33,631 nucleotides of DNA, taken from assembly GCA_030537135.1 (NCBI GenBank), contig JAUNOP010000033.1, positions 1-33,631 of the forward strand, given 5' to 3'. This document shows positions 9,429 through 18,086 of the stretch, piece after piece. The stretch is from Eubacteriales bacterium. Lineage in GTDB: Bacteria; Bacillota; Clostridia; Lachnospirales; Lachnospiraceae. The notes beneath the pieces were generated by a model that saw only the letters and a list, made by a program, of their open reading frames with translations, did no database searches and was not told the DNA's origin. Within the stretch, counting starts at the first letter, position 1, and every line of letters starts with the position of its first letter. Position numbers and translations under genes: made by a program.

Positions 9429-9523
9429 AAGAGACTGGTACAACTTTTTACAAAAAGAAAAAATGTGAGAAATTCACGGCTTTTTGCAGTAAAAAGAGAG
9501 AGGTGCCAGTCTCTTTTCTTTTT
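9429..9523 (+). terminator. Long-armed terminator downstream of the DUF1002 gene
   Basis: AAGAGACTGGTAC (9429-9441) pairs with GTGCCAGTCTCTT (9503-9515), allowing one G-T pair, and is followed by a T-rich tract (TTCTTTTTC). The ~60-nt loop holds a smaller hairpin (GTGAGAAATTCAC). The arm-plus-T-tract layout fits an intrinsic terminator. Confidence 0.65.
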
Positions 9524-9584
9524 CTACTCCTGTACAATATGCACGAATAATTCAAGAAAAATTTGGCTTTATTTTAGTAAAAAA

Positions 9585-9612
9585 CAACTTGTATATACTA
9601 CCATACAAGTTG
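9585..9612. promoter_or_regulatory. AraR operator and araR promoter (autoregulation)
   Basis: CAACTTGTAT (9585-9594) and ATACAAGTTG (9603-9612) form a perfect 10-bp inverted repeat with an 8-nt centre. A -10 box TATACT (9594-9599) lies at the centre, and a weak -35 (TTTTAG, 9572-9577) is spaced 16 nt upstream. The half-site TTGTAT resembles the TTGTAC half-site of Bacillus AraR operators. A bound repressor would cover the -10, so araR is probably autoregulated. Confidence 0.75.
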
Positions 9613-9639
9613 TAAGATTAAATACAAGGAGGGATGGCA

Positions 9640-10740
9640 ATGGCAGGTGAGAACGGCAAAACAAAATACTTTTCCCTGATGGAACAGTTAAAAAATGACA
9701 TCCTATCCGGAGCAATCAAACCAGGAGAAAAGCTTCCTTCGGAAAATGAACTGGCAGCCGCTTATTCCATAAGCCGCCATACCGTGCGCAAGGCTCTTGG
9801 AATTCTGGAAAATGAAGGGTATATCACAGCTTCCCACGGCAAAGGGACTTTTTGCTCTGAGAGGATGAGGCATATGAACCGTTCCGGAAATATAGCGGTC
9901 ATCACTACTTATATTTCTGATTATATTTTCCCAAGGCTGATTCAAGGAATGGACAAGGTCCTCTCTGCCAATGGATACAGCATTATTCTGAAAAATACAG
10001 GAAACAGCCGTCAGATTGAGGCAAAGTATTTAGAGGAGCTGCTGGAAAAGGATATTGACGGGCTGATTATTGAACCAAGTAAAAGTCAGCTTTCCTGTAA
10101 GCATCCTGACTTGTATGCCAAGTTTGAAAAATTTCATATTCCCTGTGTTTTTATTCAGGGGATCTATGAAGAAATGCAGGACAAGCCTCATATTCTGATG
10201 GACGACTGCAGGGGCGGCTATCTGGTCACACGGTATCTGACAGAATTAGGCCACAGAAAAATCGTGGGAATTTTTAAGGCAGACGACAGCCAGGGACATG
10301 AACGCCATAAAGGATATGTGCAGGCGCTTCAGGAGGCTGGGATTTGTTATGACCCGGACAGCGTAATCTGGTTTCATACAGAGGATAGGAAGACAAAACC
10401 AGCAAATGCGCTGGCGAGGATGATTTCTCAGGGAAGGTGTCCTGAGGGCATTGTGTGCTACAATGATCAGATTGCAGTGCTGGTGATAGATACCCTTGGA
10501 AAATCAGGATGCAGGGTTCCTGAGGATGTTTCTGTGACAGGGTATGACAATTCGATTTATGCGCAGACATGGAATGGAGGAATCACTACGATTACCCACC
10601 CCCAGGAGAAACTGGGAGAGATGGCGGCAGAGATGCTCCTTTTAAGTCTGAAGGGCGCAGACGGCAGGAAAGGGAGTATGAGGAAAATCATAGACCCGGA
10701 GCTGATTGTGAGAGGCTCCTGCCGGGAACGCAAGAGGTAA
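9640..10740 (+). CDS. araR: AraR-type transcriptional repressor (GntR DNA-binding plus LacI-like sensor)
   Basis: ATG 9640 is chosen over ATG 9634 because AAGGAGG (9626-9632) is seven bases before the former and touches the latter. The 366-residue protein begins with a GntR winged helix (about 8-75; GAIKPGEKLPSENELA, SRHTVRKAL, GKGTF). The rest is a LacI/GalR-type periplasmic-binding fold (IAVITTYISDYIFPRLIQG, GGYLVTRYLTELGHRKI, GIVCYNDQIA, VTGYDNS). This chimera is the hallmark of AraR, which leaves DNA when it binds L-arabinose. The gene is followed directly by araA and the perfect operator precedes it. I found no equally good copy of the operator before araA, so direct control of the catabolic genes remains an inference. 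Confidence 0.9.
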   Translation: MAGENGKTKYFSLMEQLKNDILSGAIKPGEKLPSENELAAAYSISRHTVRKALGILENEGYITASHGKGTFCSERMRHMNRSGNIAVITTYISDYIFPRLIQGMDKVLSANGYSIILKNTGNSRQIEAKYLEELLEKDIDGLIIEPSKSQLSCKHPDLYAKFEKFHIPCVFIQGIYEEMQDKPHILMDDCRGGYLVTRYLTELGHRKIVGIFKADDSQGHERHKGYVQALQEAGICYDPDSVIWFHTEDRKTKPANALARMISQGRCPEGIVCYNDQIAVLVIDTLGKSGCRVPEDVSVTGYDNSIYAQTWNGGITTITHPQEKLGEMAAEMLLLSLKGADGRKGSMRKIIDPELIVRGSCRERKR

Positions 10741-10741
10741 C

Positions 10742-10840
10742 AAGTATTAAAGCGGAAATTCGCAATCCGCTTTGTTACTTGCTCATAACCGTATAGCTGC
10801 TGCCGCAGCTTCTCAGAAGGGGCTTGTACCCCTTCTGAGA
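10742..10840. other. Run of three hairpins between araR and araA
   Basis: Hairpin 1 pairs AAGTA (10742-10746) and AAAGCGGA (10749-10756) with TCCGCTTT (10766-10773) and TACTT (10776-10780). Hairpin 2 is AGCTGC/GCAGCT (10795-10810, loop TGCC). Hairpin 3 is a perfect 12-bp stem (10811-10822 with 10829-10840). None has a T-run. The third begins immediately after the second and is followed directly by the dispersed palindromic element. Confidence 0.7.
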
Positions 10841-10907
10841 CAAGCAAGTCCCCTACTCACCGCTTATTTCTCTGTGAAATTGAAGCGGGAGACTTGCTTG
10901 ATACGTT
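10841..10907 (+). repeat. Dispersed palindromic element, copy 1
   Basis: Outer arms AAGCAAGTC (10842-10850) and GACTTGCTT (10891-10899) enclose inner arms CCGCTTATTTC and GAAATTGAAGCGG around a TCTGT loop. The element ends in TTGATACGTT. The same sequence recurs at 32124-32187 (same strand) and 33452-33514 (opposite strand), so it is a repeat family, not a local terminator. Here it lies just upstream of araA. Confidence 0.85.
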
Positions 10908-10926
10908 AAATTAATTTTTTTATAAT
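10898..10926 (+). promoter_or_regulatory. Possible araA promoter, -35 inside the repeat element
   Basis: TTGATA (10898-10903), 17 nt, TATAAT (10921-10926). The match is excellent, but transcription would start near 10933, inside the AGGAGG of araA (10931-10936), leaving almost no leader. It may therefore be fortuitous in this AT-rich stretch. Confidence 0.35.
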
Positions 10927-10944
10927 AATAAGGAGGACTTTAAC

Positions 10945-12441
10945 ATGAAAACAGGAAGAGATTACAAGTTTTGGTTCTGTACAGGTTCCCAGGATCTGTA
11001 TGGAGATGAGTGCCTGAGAAATGTGGCAGAGCATTCCAGAATTATTGTGGATGAGCTGAACAAATCTGGTGTGCTTCCCTTTGAGGTTATCTGGAAACCA
11101 ACCTTAATCACAAATGAAGTAATCAGAAGAACTTTTAATGAAGCAAATGCAGATGAGAACTGCGCGGGCGTTATTACCTGGATGCATACCTTCTCTCCTG
11201 CAAAATCCTGGATTCTTGGTCTTCAGGAATATAGAAAGCCTCTGTGCCATTTACATACACAGTTTAATCAGGAAATTCCATATGATACCATTGATATGGA
11301 TTTCATGAATGAGAATCAGTCTGCTCACGGTGACAGAGAGTATGGACACATTGTGAGCCGTATGGGTATTGAGAGAAAGGTAATTGTGGGACACTGGGCC
11401 GATAAGAAGGTACAGAACAAGCTGGCTTCCTGGATGAGAACAGCTATTGGTATTATGGAGAGCAGCCATATCCGCGTGTGCCGTATCGCTGACAACATGA
11501 GAAACGTAGCTGTTACAGAAGGCGACAAGGTAGAAGCTCAGATTAAATTTGGCTGGGAAATCGACGCATATCCTGTAAATGAAATCGCTGAGTATGTGGC
11601 TGACGTGAAGGAAGGCGACATCAACGCACTGGTAGAGGAATACTACAGCAAGTATAATATTATTCTTGAGGGAAGAGATCCAGAGGAGTTCAAGAGACAT
11701 GTCGCTGTTCAGGCAGGTATTGAAATCGGCTTTGAGAAATTCCTGGAGGAGAAAAATTATCAGGCAATCGTAACTCATTTTGGAGACCTTGGCTCCTTGA
11801 AGCAGCTTCCTGGTCTGGCTATTCAGAGACTGATGGAAAAGGGCTATGGCTTTGGCGGAGAGGGAGACTGGAAAACAGCAGCCATGGTTCGTCTGATGAA
11901 GATTATGACAGCAAATACTCCGAATGCAAAGGGTACTTCCTTTATGGAAGATTATACCTACAATCTGGTTCCGGGCAAGGAAGGAATTCTGCAGGCTCAT
12001 ATGCTTGAGGTTTGCCCGACAATCGCAGAGGGACCAATCGGAATCAAGGTTTGCCCGCTTTCTATGGGTGACAGAGAAGACCCGGCCAGACTGGTATATA
12101 CCTCTAAGACAGGCCCTGCAATTGCTACCTCTCTGATTGACCTTGGCAACCGTTTCCGCCTGATTATCAATGATGTAGAGTGCAAGAAGGTAGAAAAGCC
12201 TATGCCAAAGCTTCCTGTAGGTACTGCATTCTGGACTCCGCAGCCTGACCTTGCTACAGGCGCAGAGGCATGGATTCTGGCAGGCGGCGCTCATCATACT
12301 GCATTCACCTATGACCTGACTGCAGAGCAGATGGGAGACTGGGCAGATGCCATGGGTATTGAAGCAGTATATATTGATAAGAATACCAACATCCGTGATT
12401 TCAAGCGCGACCTGAAGCTCGGTGAGATTTTCTATAGATAA
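10945..12441 (+). CDS. araA: L-arabinose isomerase
   Basis: ATG 10945 follows AGGAGG (10931-10936) by eight bases. The 498-residue length is standard. The enzyme converts L-arabinose to L-ribulose in the cytoplasm using Mn2+. Recognisable AraA features are the start FWFCTGSQDLYG, the WMHTFSPAK motif, GEGDWKTAAM, GTSFMEDYTY (containing a metal-ligand Glu), HMLEVCPTI and the late GGAHHTAF with its conserved histidines. It is first in the araA-kinase-araD series, all on the same strand with gaps of 111 and 21 nt. The codon choice looks more uniform than in the flanking genes, as expected for a highly expressed catabolic enzyme. Confidence 0.97.
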   Translation: MKTGRDYKFWFCTGSQDLYGDECLRNVAEHSRIIVDELNKSGVLPFEVIWKPTLITNEVIRRTFNEANADENCAGVITWMHTFSPAKSWILGLQEYRKPLCHLHTQFNQEIPYDTIDMDFMNENQSAHGDREYGHIVSRMGIERKVIVGHWADKKVQNKLASWMRTAIGIMESSHIRVCRIADNMRNVAVTEGDKVEAQIKFGWEIDAYPVNEIAEYVADVKEGDINALVEEYYSKYNIILEGRDPEEFKRHVAVQAGIEIGFEKFLEEKNYQAIVTHFGDLGSLKQLPGLAIQRLMEKGYGFGGEGDWKTAAMVRLMKIMTANTPNAKGTSFMEDYTYNLVPGKEGILQAHMLEVCPTIAEGPIGIKVCPLSMGDREDPARLVYTSKTGPAIATSLIDLGNRFRLIINDVECKKVEKPMPKLPVGTAFWTPQPDLATGAEAWILAGGAHHTAFTYDLTAEQMGDWADAMGIEAVYIDKNTNIRDFKRDLKLGEIFYR

Positions 12442-12451
12442 GAAAGAGGTA

Positions 12452-12470
12452 CTGCTGCCTGGGGCAGCGG
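12452..12470 (+). other. Hairpin in the araA-kinase gap
   Basis: CTGCTGCC (12452-12459) pairs with GGCAGCGG (12463-12470) over a three-base loop, starting 11 nt after the araA stop. There is no T-run, so it more likely protects the araA 3' end or tunes expression than terminates. Confidence 0.45.
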
Positions 12471-12489
12471 CAGCTCCTATAGAACGGAT

Positions 12490-12509
12490 ATGTCTGCTTA
12501 TACAGACAT
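12490..12509. promoter_or_regulatory. Palindrome upstream of the ribulokinase gene
   Basis: ATGTCTG (12490-12496) and CAGACAT (12503-12509) form a perfect 7-bp inverted repeat with a 6-nt spacer, 43 nt before the kinase start. It may be an operator or an RNA hairpin; it does not match the operator in front of araR. Confidence 0.35.
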
Positions 12510-12552
12510 TGCCATTTATGAAAAAGTATAGAAAATATGGAGGAGAACGAAC

Positions 12553-14151
12553 ATGGAAAACGCAAAGAATGCCATTTTAAACGGCAGCACAGCGCTTGGT
12601 ATTGAATTTGGCTCAACCAGAATCAAGGCTGTCCTTATCGGAGCAAACAACGAACCCATTGCTTCTGGCGCTCATGATTGGGAGAATCGCCTTGAAAATG
12701 GAATCTGGACCTATACTCTGGAGGATGTCTGGACAGGCGTACAGGATGCCTATACAAAAATGGCAGAGGATGTGAAGGCGCAGTATGATATCACTCTGAC
12801 CAATGTCGGAGCGATTGGCTTCAGCGCCATGATGCACGGTTATATGCCATTTAACAAAGAAGGCGAGCTCATGGTTCCCTTCCGTACCTGGAGAAACACT
12901 ATCACAGCAGAAGCTTCTGAGAAGCTGACAGGGCTGTTTAATTATCATATTCCGCAGAGATGGAGCATTGCCCATTTGTATCAGGCTATTCTGAACAAAG
13001 AGGAGCATGTAAAAGATATCGACTTTATCACTACTTTGGATGGCTATGTTCATTGGAAGCTCAGCGGAAAAAAGGTGCTTGGCGTAGGCGGAGCGTCTGG
13101 AATGTTCCCGATTGATATTGACACAAAGGATTATGACAAGAAGATGATGGCTCAGTTTGACGAGCTGGTGGCTCCATATGGATATCCATGGAAGCTTGCT
13201 GACATTTTGCCAAAATCCCTGCTTGCAGGAGAAAATGCCGGAACGCTTACAGAGGAAGGCGCAAGGCTTCTGGACGTGAGCGGAAATCTGAAGCCTGGTA
13301 TTCCTATGTGTCCTCCGGAAGGTGACGCCGGAACTGGAATGACTGCTACAAACAGCGTTACAAAGCGTACTGGAAATGTATCAGCCGGAACCTCTGTGTT
13401 TGCTATGATTGTTCTGGAAAAGAATCTTTCAAAGGCATATGAGGAAATCGATATGGTTACAACTCCTACCGGAAATCTGGTTGCCATGGTTCATTGCAAT
13501 AACTGTACCTCAGACCTGAATGCCTGGGTAAATATTTTCAAGGAATATTCTGAGGCTATGGGTATGGAGGTTGATATGAATAAGCTCTTTGGAACCTTGT
13601 ATAATAAGGCTCTGGAAGGAGATAAGGATTGTGGAGGACTTTTGTCCTACTGCTATTTCTCAGGCGAGCATATTACCGGCTTTGAGGAGGGACGTCCTTT
13701 ATTTGTACGCTCCTCTGACTGCAGATTTAATCTTGCAAACTTTATGAGAACTCATCTGTACACAGCCCTGGGCGCTCTGAAGGTAGGTCTTGACATCCTG
13801 TTCAAGGAAGAAGGCGTGGGTCTTGATAAGATTTTCGGACATGGCGGGCTCTTTAAGACAAAGGGCGTAGGCCAGAGTATTATGGCTGCTGCCATGAATG
13901 TTCCTGTATCTGTGATGGAGACAGCAGGAGAAGGAGGCGCATGGGGAATTGCTCTTCTGGCTTCTTATATGAAGAATAAGGAAGAGGGAGAAACTCTTGA
14001 CAGCTATCTGACAAATAAGGTATTTGCCGGACAGGAGGCTGTAGAGATGAATCCTGATCCAGAGGACGTAAAGGGCTTTGATGCATTTATTGAGAGATAT
14101 AAAGCAGGCCTTGCTATTGAGAGAGCAGCTGTGGACTCTAAAATCTGGTAA
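12553..14151 (+). CDS. araK: FGGY-family sugar kinase, probable L-ribulokinase (AraK-like)
   Basis: ATG 12553 follows a GGAGGAG ribosome site; 532 residues. The FGGY fold is shown by the N-terminal phosphate loop [14 protein letters not shown] (16-29), the likely catalytic base Asp258 in PPEGDAGTG, and the ATPase motifs [10 protein letters not shown] (274-283) and a late [10 protein letters not shown]. It should phosphorylate L-ribulose to L-ribulose 5-phosphate. It looks more like the xylulokinase-like clostridial ribulokinases called AraK than classical AraB, and the placement between araA and araD supports L-ribulose as substrate. The stop codon lies 21 nt before araD, so translation is probably coupled. 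Kinase identity is firm; substrate rests on context. Confidence 0.88.
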   Translation: MENAKNAILNGSTALGIEFGSTRIKAVLIGANNEPIASGAHDWENRLENGIWTYTLEDVWTGVQDAYTKMAEDVKAQYDITLTNVGAIGFSAMMHGYMPFNKEGELMVPFRTWRNTITAEASEKLTGLFNYHIPQRWSIAHLYQAILNKEEHVKDIDFITTLDGYVHWKLSGKKVLGVGGASGMFPIDIDTKDYDKKMMAQFDELVAPYGYPWKLADILPKSLLAGENAGTLTEEGARLLDVSGNLKPGIPMCPPEGDAGTGMTATNSVTKRTGNVSAGTSVFAMIVLEKNLSKAYEEIDMVTTPTGNLVAMVHCNNCTSDLNAWVNIFKEYSEAMGMEVDMNKLFGTLYNKALEGDKDCGGLLSYCYFSGEHITGFEEGRPLFVRSSDCRFNLANFMRTHLYTALGALKVGLDILFKEEGVGLDKIFGHGGLFKTKGVGQSIMAAAMNVPVSVMETAGEGGAWGIALLASYMKNKEEGETLDSYLTNKVFAGQEAVEMNPDPEDVKGFDAFIERYKAGLAIERAAVDSKIW

Positions 14152-14172
14152 AAGAGAAAAGAGGAAAGTACA

Positions 14173-14871
14173 ATGTTAGAACAGTTGAAAAAAGAAGTAT
14201 ACGAAGCAAACATGCTTCTTCCAAAATATAATCTTGTAACCTTTACCTGGGGAAATGTAAGCGGAATTGACAGAGAGTCAGGACTCTTTGTCATCAAGCC
14301 AAGCGGCGTAGAGTATGACGAGTTAAAGCCTGAGGATATGGTTGTTGTGGATTTGGAGGGAAATGTAGTGGAAGGAAAGTACCGTCCATCCTCTGACACA
14401 GAGACCCACAGAATTCTTTATAAAGAATTCCCGAACATCAAGGGCGTGGTGCATACGCATTCTCCATGGGCTACAAGCTGGGCTCAGGCAGGAAGAGGAA
14501 TTCCGTGCTATGGAACTACGCATGCAGATTATATGTACGGAGAGATTCCATGTGTGAGAAATCTGACAAAGGAAGAAATCGAGGAGGCCTATGAACTCAA
14601 TACAGGCATCCTGATTGCAGAGCATTTCAAGAAAAACAATCTGGACTATGAGGCAGTTCCGGCAGTTCTGTGTAAGAACCATGGTCCCTTTACCTGGGGA
14701 ACAGACGCTCACAATGCGGTTCATAATGCCGTTGTTCTGGAAGAGGTTGCCAAGATGGCAGCGCGCTGCGAGCTGATTAACCCACAGGTAAAGCCAGCTC
14801 CCCAGGAGCTTCAGGATAAGCATTATTACAGAAAGCATGGAGCAAATGCTTATTATGGACAGAGCAAATAA
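14173..14871 (+). CDS. araD: L-ribulose-5-phosphate 4-epimerase
   Basis: 232 residues, full length for the AraD class II aldolase-like family. It converts L-ribulose 5-phosphate to D-xylulose 5-phosphate, feeding the pentose phosphate or phosphoketolase route. Visible motifs are TWGNVSG and [10 protein letters not shown] near the N-terminus, [14 protein letters not shown], the zinc-binding [10 protein letters not shown], the active-site segment TTHADYMYG and KNHGPFTWG. The ribosome site GAGGAAAG lies before ATG 14173. It is the last gene of the catabolic trio, and a strong terminator follows after 18 nt. Confidence 0.96.
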   Translation: MLEQLKKEVYEANMLLPKYNLVTFTWGNVSGIDRESGLFVIKPSGVEYDELKPEDMVVVDLEGNVVEGKYRPSSDTETHRILYKEFPNIKGVVHTHSPWATSWAQAGRGIPCYGTTHADYMYGEIPCVRNLTKEEIEEAYELNTGILIAEHFKKNNLDYEAVPAVLCKNHGPFTWGTDAHNAVHNAVVLEEVAKMAARCELINPQVKPAPQELQDKHYYRKHGANAYYGQSK

Positions 14872-14889
14872 ACGGCTGTAATGTAATAA

Positions 14890-14927
14890 GGAAGCCTTTC
14901 CGGAGATTTCCGGGAAGGCTCCTTTTT
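14890..14927 (+). terminator. Intrinsic terminator of the araA-kinase-araD unit
   Basis: AGCCTTTCCGGA (14893-14904) pairs over 12 bp (one T-G) with 14909-14920 around a short loop, followed by CCTTTTT. Confidence 0.88.
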
Positions 14928-14945
14928 GTATAACTTTTGTATAAC
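14924..14945. repeat. Perfect tandem 11-bp direct repeat before the response-regulator gene
   Basis: TTTTGTATAAC occurs twice with no gap (14924-14934 and 14935-14945). The phase of 11 bp puts both copies on one face of the helix, as for sites of AraC-type activators that bind direct repeats. The first copy overlaps the T-tract of the araD terminator. It lies about 70 nt before the regulator start. Confidence 0.6.
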
Positions 14946-15015
14946 AGAGGCTCTTTTTGGAAAAATGCTTCTATAGAGAGCTGTTCATCAAAAAAACAGG
15001 AGGAAGAAAAAAGAT

Positions 15016-16653
15016 ATGCTGAAGGTTTTTCTTGTGGAGGACGAGGCAATTATACGGGAAGGTCTCAGAGACAATATTCCCTGGCAGCAGCAGGGATATA
15101 CCTTTGTAGGAGAGGCGGCAGACGGCGAGCAGGCTCTTCCCATGCTGAGAAAGCTAAAGCCAGACGTTCTGATTACAGACATTAAGATGCCCTTTATGGA
15201 TGGTCTGGCTTTGAGCAAGCTTGTCGCAAGGGAGCTGCCTGGAACCAAAATTATTATTATCAGCGGCTATGATGAATTTGAGTATGCAAGACAGGCCATA
15301 AGAATCGGTGTGGAGCAGTATTTGCTCAAGCCCATTACAAAGGCCATGTTGCTGCGGACGCTTCAGGAGGTTCGTCAGAAAATTCAGAGCGAGAGAGAGC
15401 AGGAAAATTATCTGGAGAAGTTCCGAAGCGAGATGCAGGAGTATGAGCAGTTTTCCAGAAGAAGATTTTTTGAGGAGATTGTGGCGGGCAGTCTTTCTGT
15501 GGAGGAAATCTATGAGAAGGCAGATCAGCTCAATATGGATATTCATGGACCCTGGTATCAGCTGCTTCTCTACAATATTCAGGCAAAGAACCGCAGTATG
15601 CCGGAGCGAGGCAGACGGGCCGACGCCAATGAGTCTGTGACGCAGCTTCGAGAGGAGCTTCAGCATTTTCTGATGGAATATCCAGAGTATTTGCCTGTGA
15701 GACAGAACCTGACTGTGGATGCGATTTTGATTAGGGGAGAAAAAGAGAAGGTAGAGCTGGCTGCTGGCCGCTGTATAGAAAAAATGCAGGAACTTGCCCA
15801 GAATTATGAGAAAGAAGCAGAATGGTATCTTGCATATGCAGCTCCTGTGGGGAGATTAAGCTCTCTTCCAGGCAGCTACAGTGAGGTAAGCCGTATTCTG
15901 TCTTATCGTCATCTTCTTCCGCATCATCATATTCTGACAAGAGAGAGTACAAAAAGCTTTGCACAGGGAGATGAGGAGAGCAGTCTCAAGAACCTTGACA
16001 TGACAAAAATAGAACCCAGTGTTCTGCGCAGCTTTCTTCAAAATGGGCAGAAATCAGAGCTGGATGATTTTGTGAAGGAGTATGTGAAGGGATTGTGGGA
16101 GGCGGCAAAATCAAAGCTTTTTTGCCAATATCTGATTCTGCATGTACGCTTTACTGCACTTGCCTATATAGAAGAGCTGGGCTATAGTCAGGAGGAATTT
16201 CTTAACAGCCTGGAGTGCGTGAAGCATATGGGGATTGCAGTTACCTCTCAGGATTTGGAGGGATATATAAGGGAAATGCTGGAGAGGGCGCTTGAGATGA
16301 GAGAAAAAGAATCCAAAAGTCAAAGCCATAATATCGTGAGTCAGGCAATCGCCTACATTGATGAGAACTACGCCACAGAGACGATTTCCCTGAAAGAAGT
16401 AGCCAGATACACAAATGTGAGCGCTAATTATTTCAGCGCTGTATTCAGTCAGGAAATGCAGCAGACCTTTGTGGAATATCTGACTCAGAAAAGAATGAAA
16501 AAAGCAAAGGAAATGCTGCGAAAAACAGACAAGCGCTCTGCTGAAATCGCAGCAGAGGTAGGCTATAAGGATCCGCATTATTTCAGCTTTGTTTTTCGGA
16601 AAACACAGGGCTGTACACCTACAGATTACAGAACCGGAGGAAGAAAGGGATGA
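15016..16653 (+). CDS. Two-component response regulator, YesN-type (receiver plus AraC HTH)
   Basis: 545 residues. The N-terminal receiver (1-120) shows acidic pocket residues Glu8/Asp9, the phospho-acceptor Asp55 in LITDIKMPFMDG, the switch region ISGYDEFEYA and Lys105 in LLKP. A long helical middle region follows. The C-terminus is an AraC/XylS DNA-binding domain (~445-540) with SLKEVARYTNVSANYFS and the second helix AAEVGYKDPHYFSFVFRK. The gene overlaps the kinase gene by ATGA. Such pairs typically activate sugar-transport genes next door, so the binding-protein gene at 19584 is the natural target. A ribosome site AGGAGGA (14998-15004) lies 11 nt upstream. Confidence 0.93.
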   Translation: MLKVFLVEDEAIIREGLRDNIPWQQQGYTFVGEAADGEQALPMLRKLKPDVLITDIKMPFMDGLALSKLVARELPGTKIIIISGYDEFEYARQAIRIGVEQYLLKPITKAMLLRTLQEVRQKIQSEREQENYLEKFRSEMQEYEQFSRRRFFEEIVAGSLSVEEIYEKADQLNMDIHGPWYQLLLYNIQAKNRSMPERGRRADANESVTQLREELQHFLMEYPEYLPVRQNLTVDAILIRGEKEKVELAAGRCIEKMQELAQNYEKEAEWYLAYAAPVGRLSSLPGSYSEVSRILSYRHLLPHHHILTRESTKSFAQGDEESSLKNLDMTKIEPSVLRSFLQNGQKSELDDFVKEYVKGLWEAAKSKLFCQYLILHVRFTALAYIEELGYSQEEFLNSLECVKHMGIAVTSQDLEGYIREMLERALEMREKESKSQSHNIVSQAIAYIDENYATETISLKEVARYTNVSANYFSAVFSQEMQQTFVEYLTQKRMKKAKEMLRKTDKRSAEIAAEVGYKDPHYFSFVFRKTQGCTPTDYRTGGRKG

Positions 16654-18086
16654 TTTTGCAGAGAAAGGAACACGCGTCTCCTGTAACTCTCAAAAGCAAG
16701 ATACACAAGCTGATTATCCTGTTCTTGATTCCAATGGTAGGATTGATTCTTGTCACCTTTTCCGTACTCTTCTCTTATACAAATAAATACATGGATATTC
16801 TCCACAATGTAACGACTGCCTCAGAATTTAACCAGGATTTTAAGGAGGACATTGACCTTAAAATGTATTACTATGTTGTGGATAGTCACTATTCGGAGGG
16901 ACTTCCCATTGCTCAGGTACAGGCGGCACAGGAGCTTGCAGGAAATCTTCTGAATACAACCACAGAAAAGGAGAGCTGGAAGGCAATTCACGGTGTCCAG
17001 AAGCTCTGCGTGAACCTGGAGAGCAAGATCTATCAGATAGAAGAGACAGAAAGCTATGATGACAGGCAGGAACAGCTGGAGAACAATATTTATGTACTCA
17101 CAGAACTCATACAGGAGTATATGTATACGTATCTCTATCATGAGGCGGTTCACCTGGATGAGCTTCAGGGGCAGATGCGGCACAGACTATATGTTCAGGT
17201 AGCCTTGCTTCTGATATTTGGTGCAGGCTGCTTTTGCTTTGTGACCAGATGGATGATGCTCTTTGGAAAATCCATTACCTCTCCTGTGAGCGAGCTGTGC
17301 AGAAGAGTGGAGGCCATAGGAGATGGAGACCTGACTGTTCAGACGCCCATTGCAGCAGAGGAGTATGAAATCCAGATGCTGAGCAATGGCTTTGAGCAGA
17401 TGGTAGAACAGCTAAACGGTCTGATTGAACAAAATAAACAAGAGCAGATCAGTCTGAGGAGCGCGGAGCTTGCACTTCTTCAGGCTCAGATTAATCCCCA
17501 TTTTTTGTATAATACGCTGGATACGATTATCTGGCTGGTGGAGACAGAGAAGAATGAACAGGCAGTAGAGATGGTCACGAGCCTTTCTGGATATTTCCGC
17601 TCGTCCTTAAGCAAAGGAAGAAATATCATCACACTCAGAGAGGAAGAGCAGCATGTGCGAAGCTATCTGCAGATTCAGCAGGTGAGATATAAGGACATTT
17701 TGGAATATAAAATCGATATTGACAAGGAGCTTGCAGAGTGTGAGATTCCAAAGCTCACTCTTCAGCCCCTTGTGGAGAATGCCTTGTATCATGGAATTAA
17801 GCAGAAAAGGGGACTTGGAACCATTTTGGTAAAGGGATTTTCTGAGGGAGATACAATCTACCTGGTAGTATCTGATAATGGTGCGGGAATGGATGAGGAA
17901 AGACTCTCTGAAGTTCAGCAGGCAATACAAAAGGGACAGAGAGTGGGGTTTGGCCTTTCTACTGTACATGAGAGACAGCAGCTTTTCTTTGGAAATGATT
18001 ATGGGCTTTCTATTGACAGCGTGCAGGGGGAAGGAACTACGGTCTGTGTAAAGATACCAAGGCAGACAGAGAGGAAGCAGGTATGA
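16650..18086 (+). CDS. YesM-type sensor histidine kinase
   Basis: 478 residues, starting at an ATG that overlaps the regulator stop. A first membrane helix (~20-42) and a second (~180-198) flank an extracytoplasmic region of about 135 residues. A HAMP segment (~205-260) leads to the His_kinase domain with phospho-acceptor His284 in INPHFLYNTLD. The ATPase domain has VENALYHG (375-382), DNGAGM (409-414) and GFGLSTVHERQQ (433-444). The outer region has no recognisable sugar-binding domain; that role probably belongs to the lipoprotein encoded next, whose start overlaps this stop codon by ATGA. Kinase identity is firm, signal identity inferred. Confidence 0.93.
   Translation: MILQRKEHASPVTLKSKIHKLIILFLIPMVGLILVTFSVLFSYTNKYMDILHNVTTASEFNQDFKEDIDLKMYYYVVDSHYSEGLPIAQVQAAQELAGNLLNTTTEKESWKAIHGVQKLCVNLESKIYQIEETESYDDRQEQLENNIYVLTELIQEYMYTYLYHEAVHLDELQGQMRHRLYVQVALLLIFGAGCFCFVTRWMMLFGKSITSPVSELCRRVEAIGDGDLTVQTPIAAEEYEIQMLSNGFEQMVEQLNGLIEQNKQEQISLRSAELALLQAQINPHFLYNTLDTIIWLVETEKNEQAVEMVTSLSGYFRSSLSKGRNIITLREEEQHVRSYLQIQQVRYKDILEYKIDIDKELAECEIPKLTLQPLVENALYHGIKQKRGLGTILVKGFSEGDTIYLVVSDNGAGMDEERLSEVQQAIQKGQRVGFGLSTVHERQQLFFGNDYGLSIDSVQGEGTTVCVKIPRQTERKQV

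Noticed and set aside
9465-9650. Short open frame before araR
   Set aside because: Overlaps the terminator and the araR operator/promoter and has no ribosome site.
11251-12297. Long open frame (348 codons) antisense to araA
   Set aside because: It lies fully inside araA, has no ribosome site, and its translation shows no recognisable domain; it is a by-product of araA codon use.
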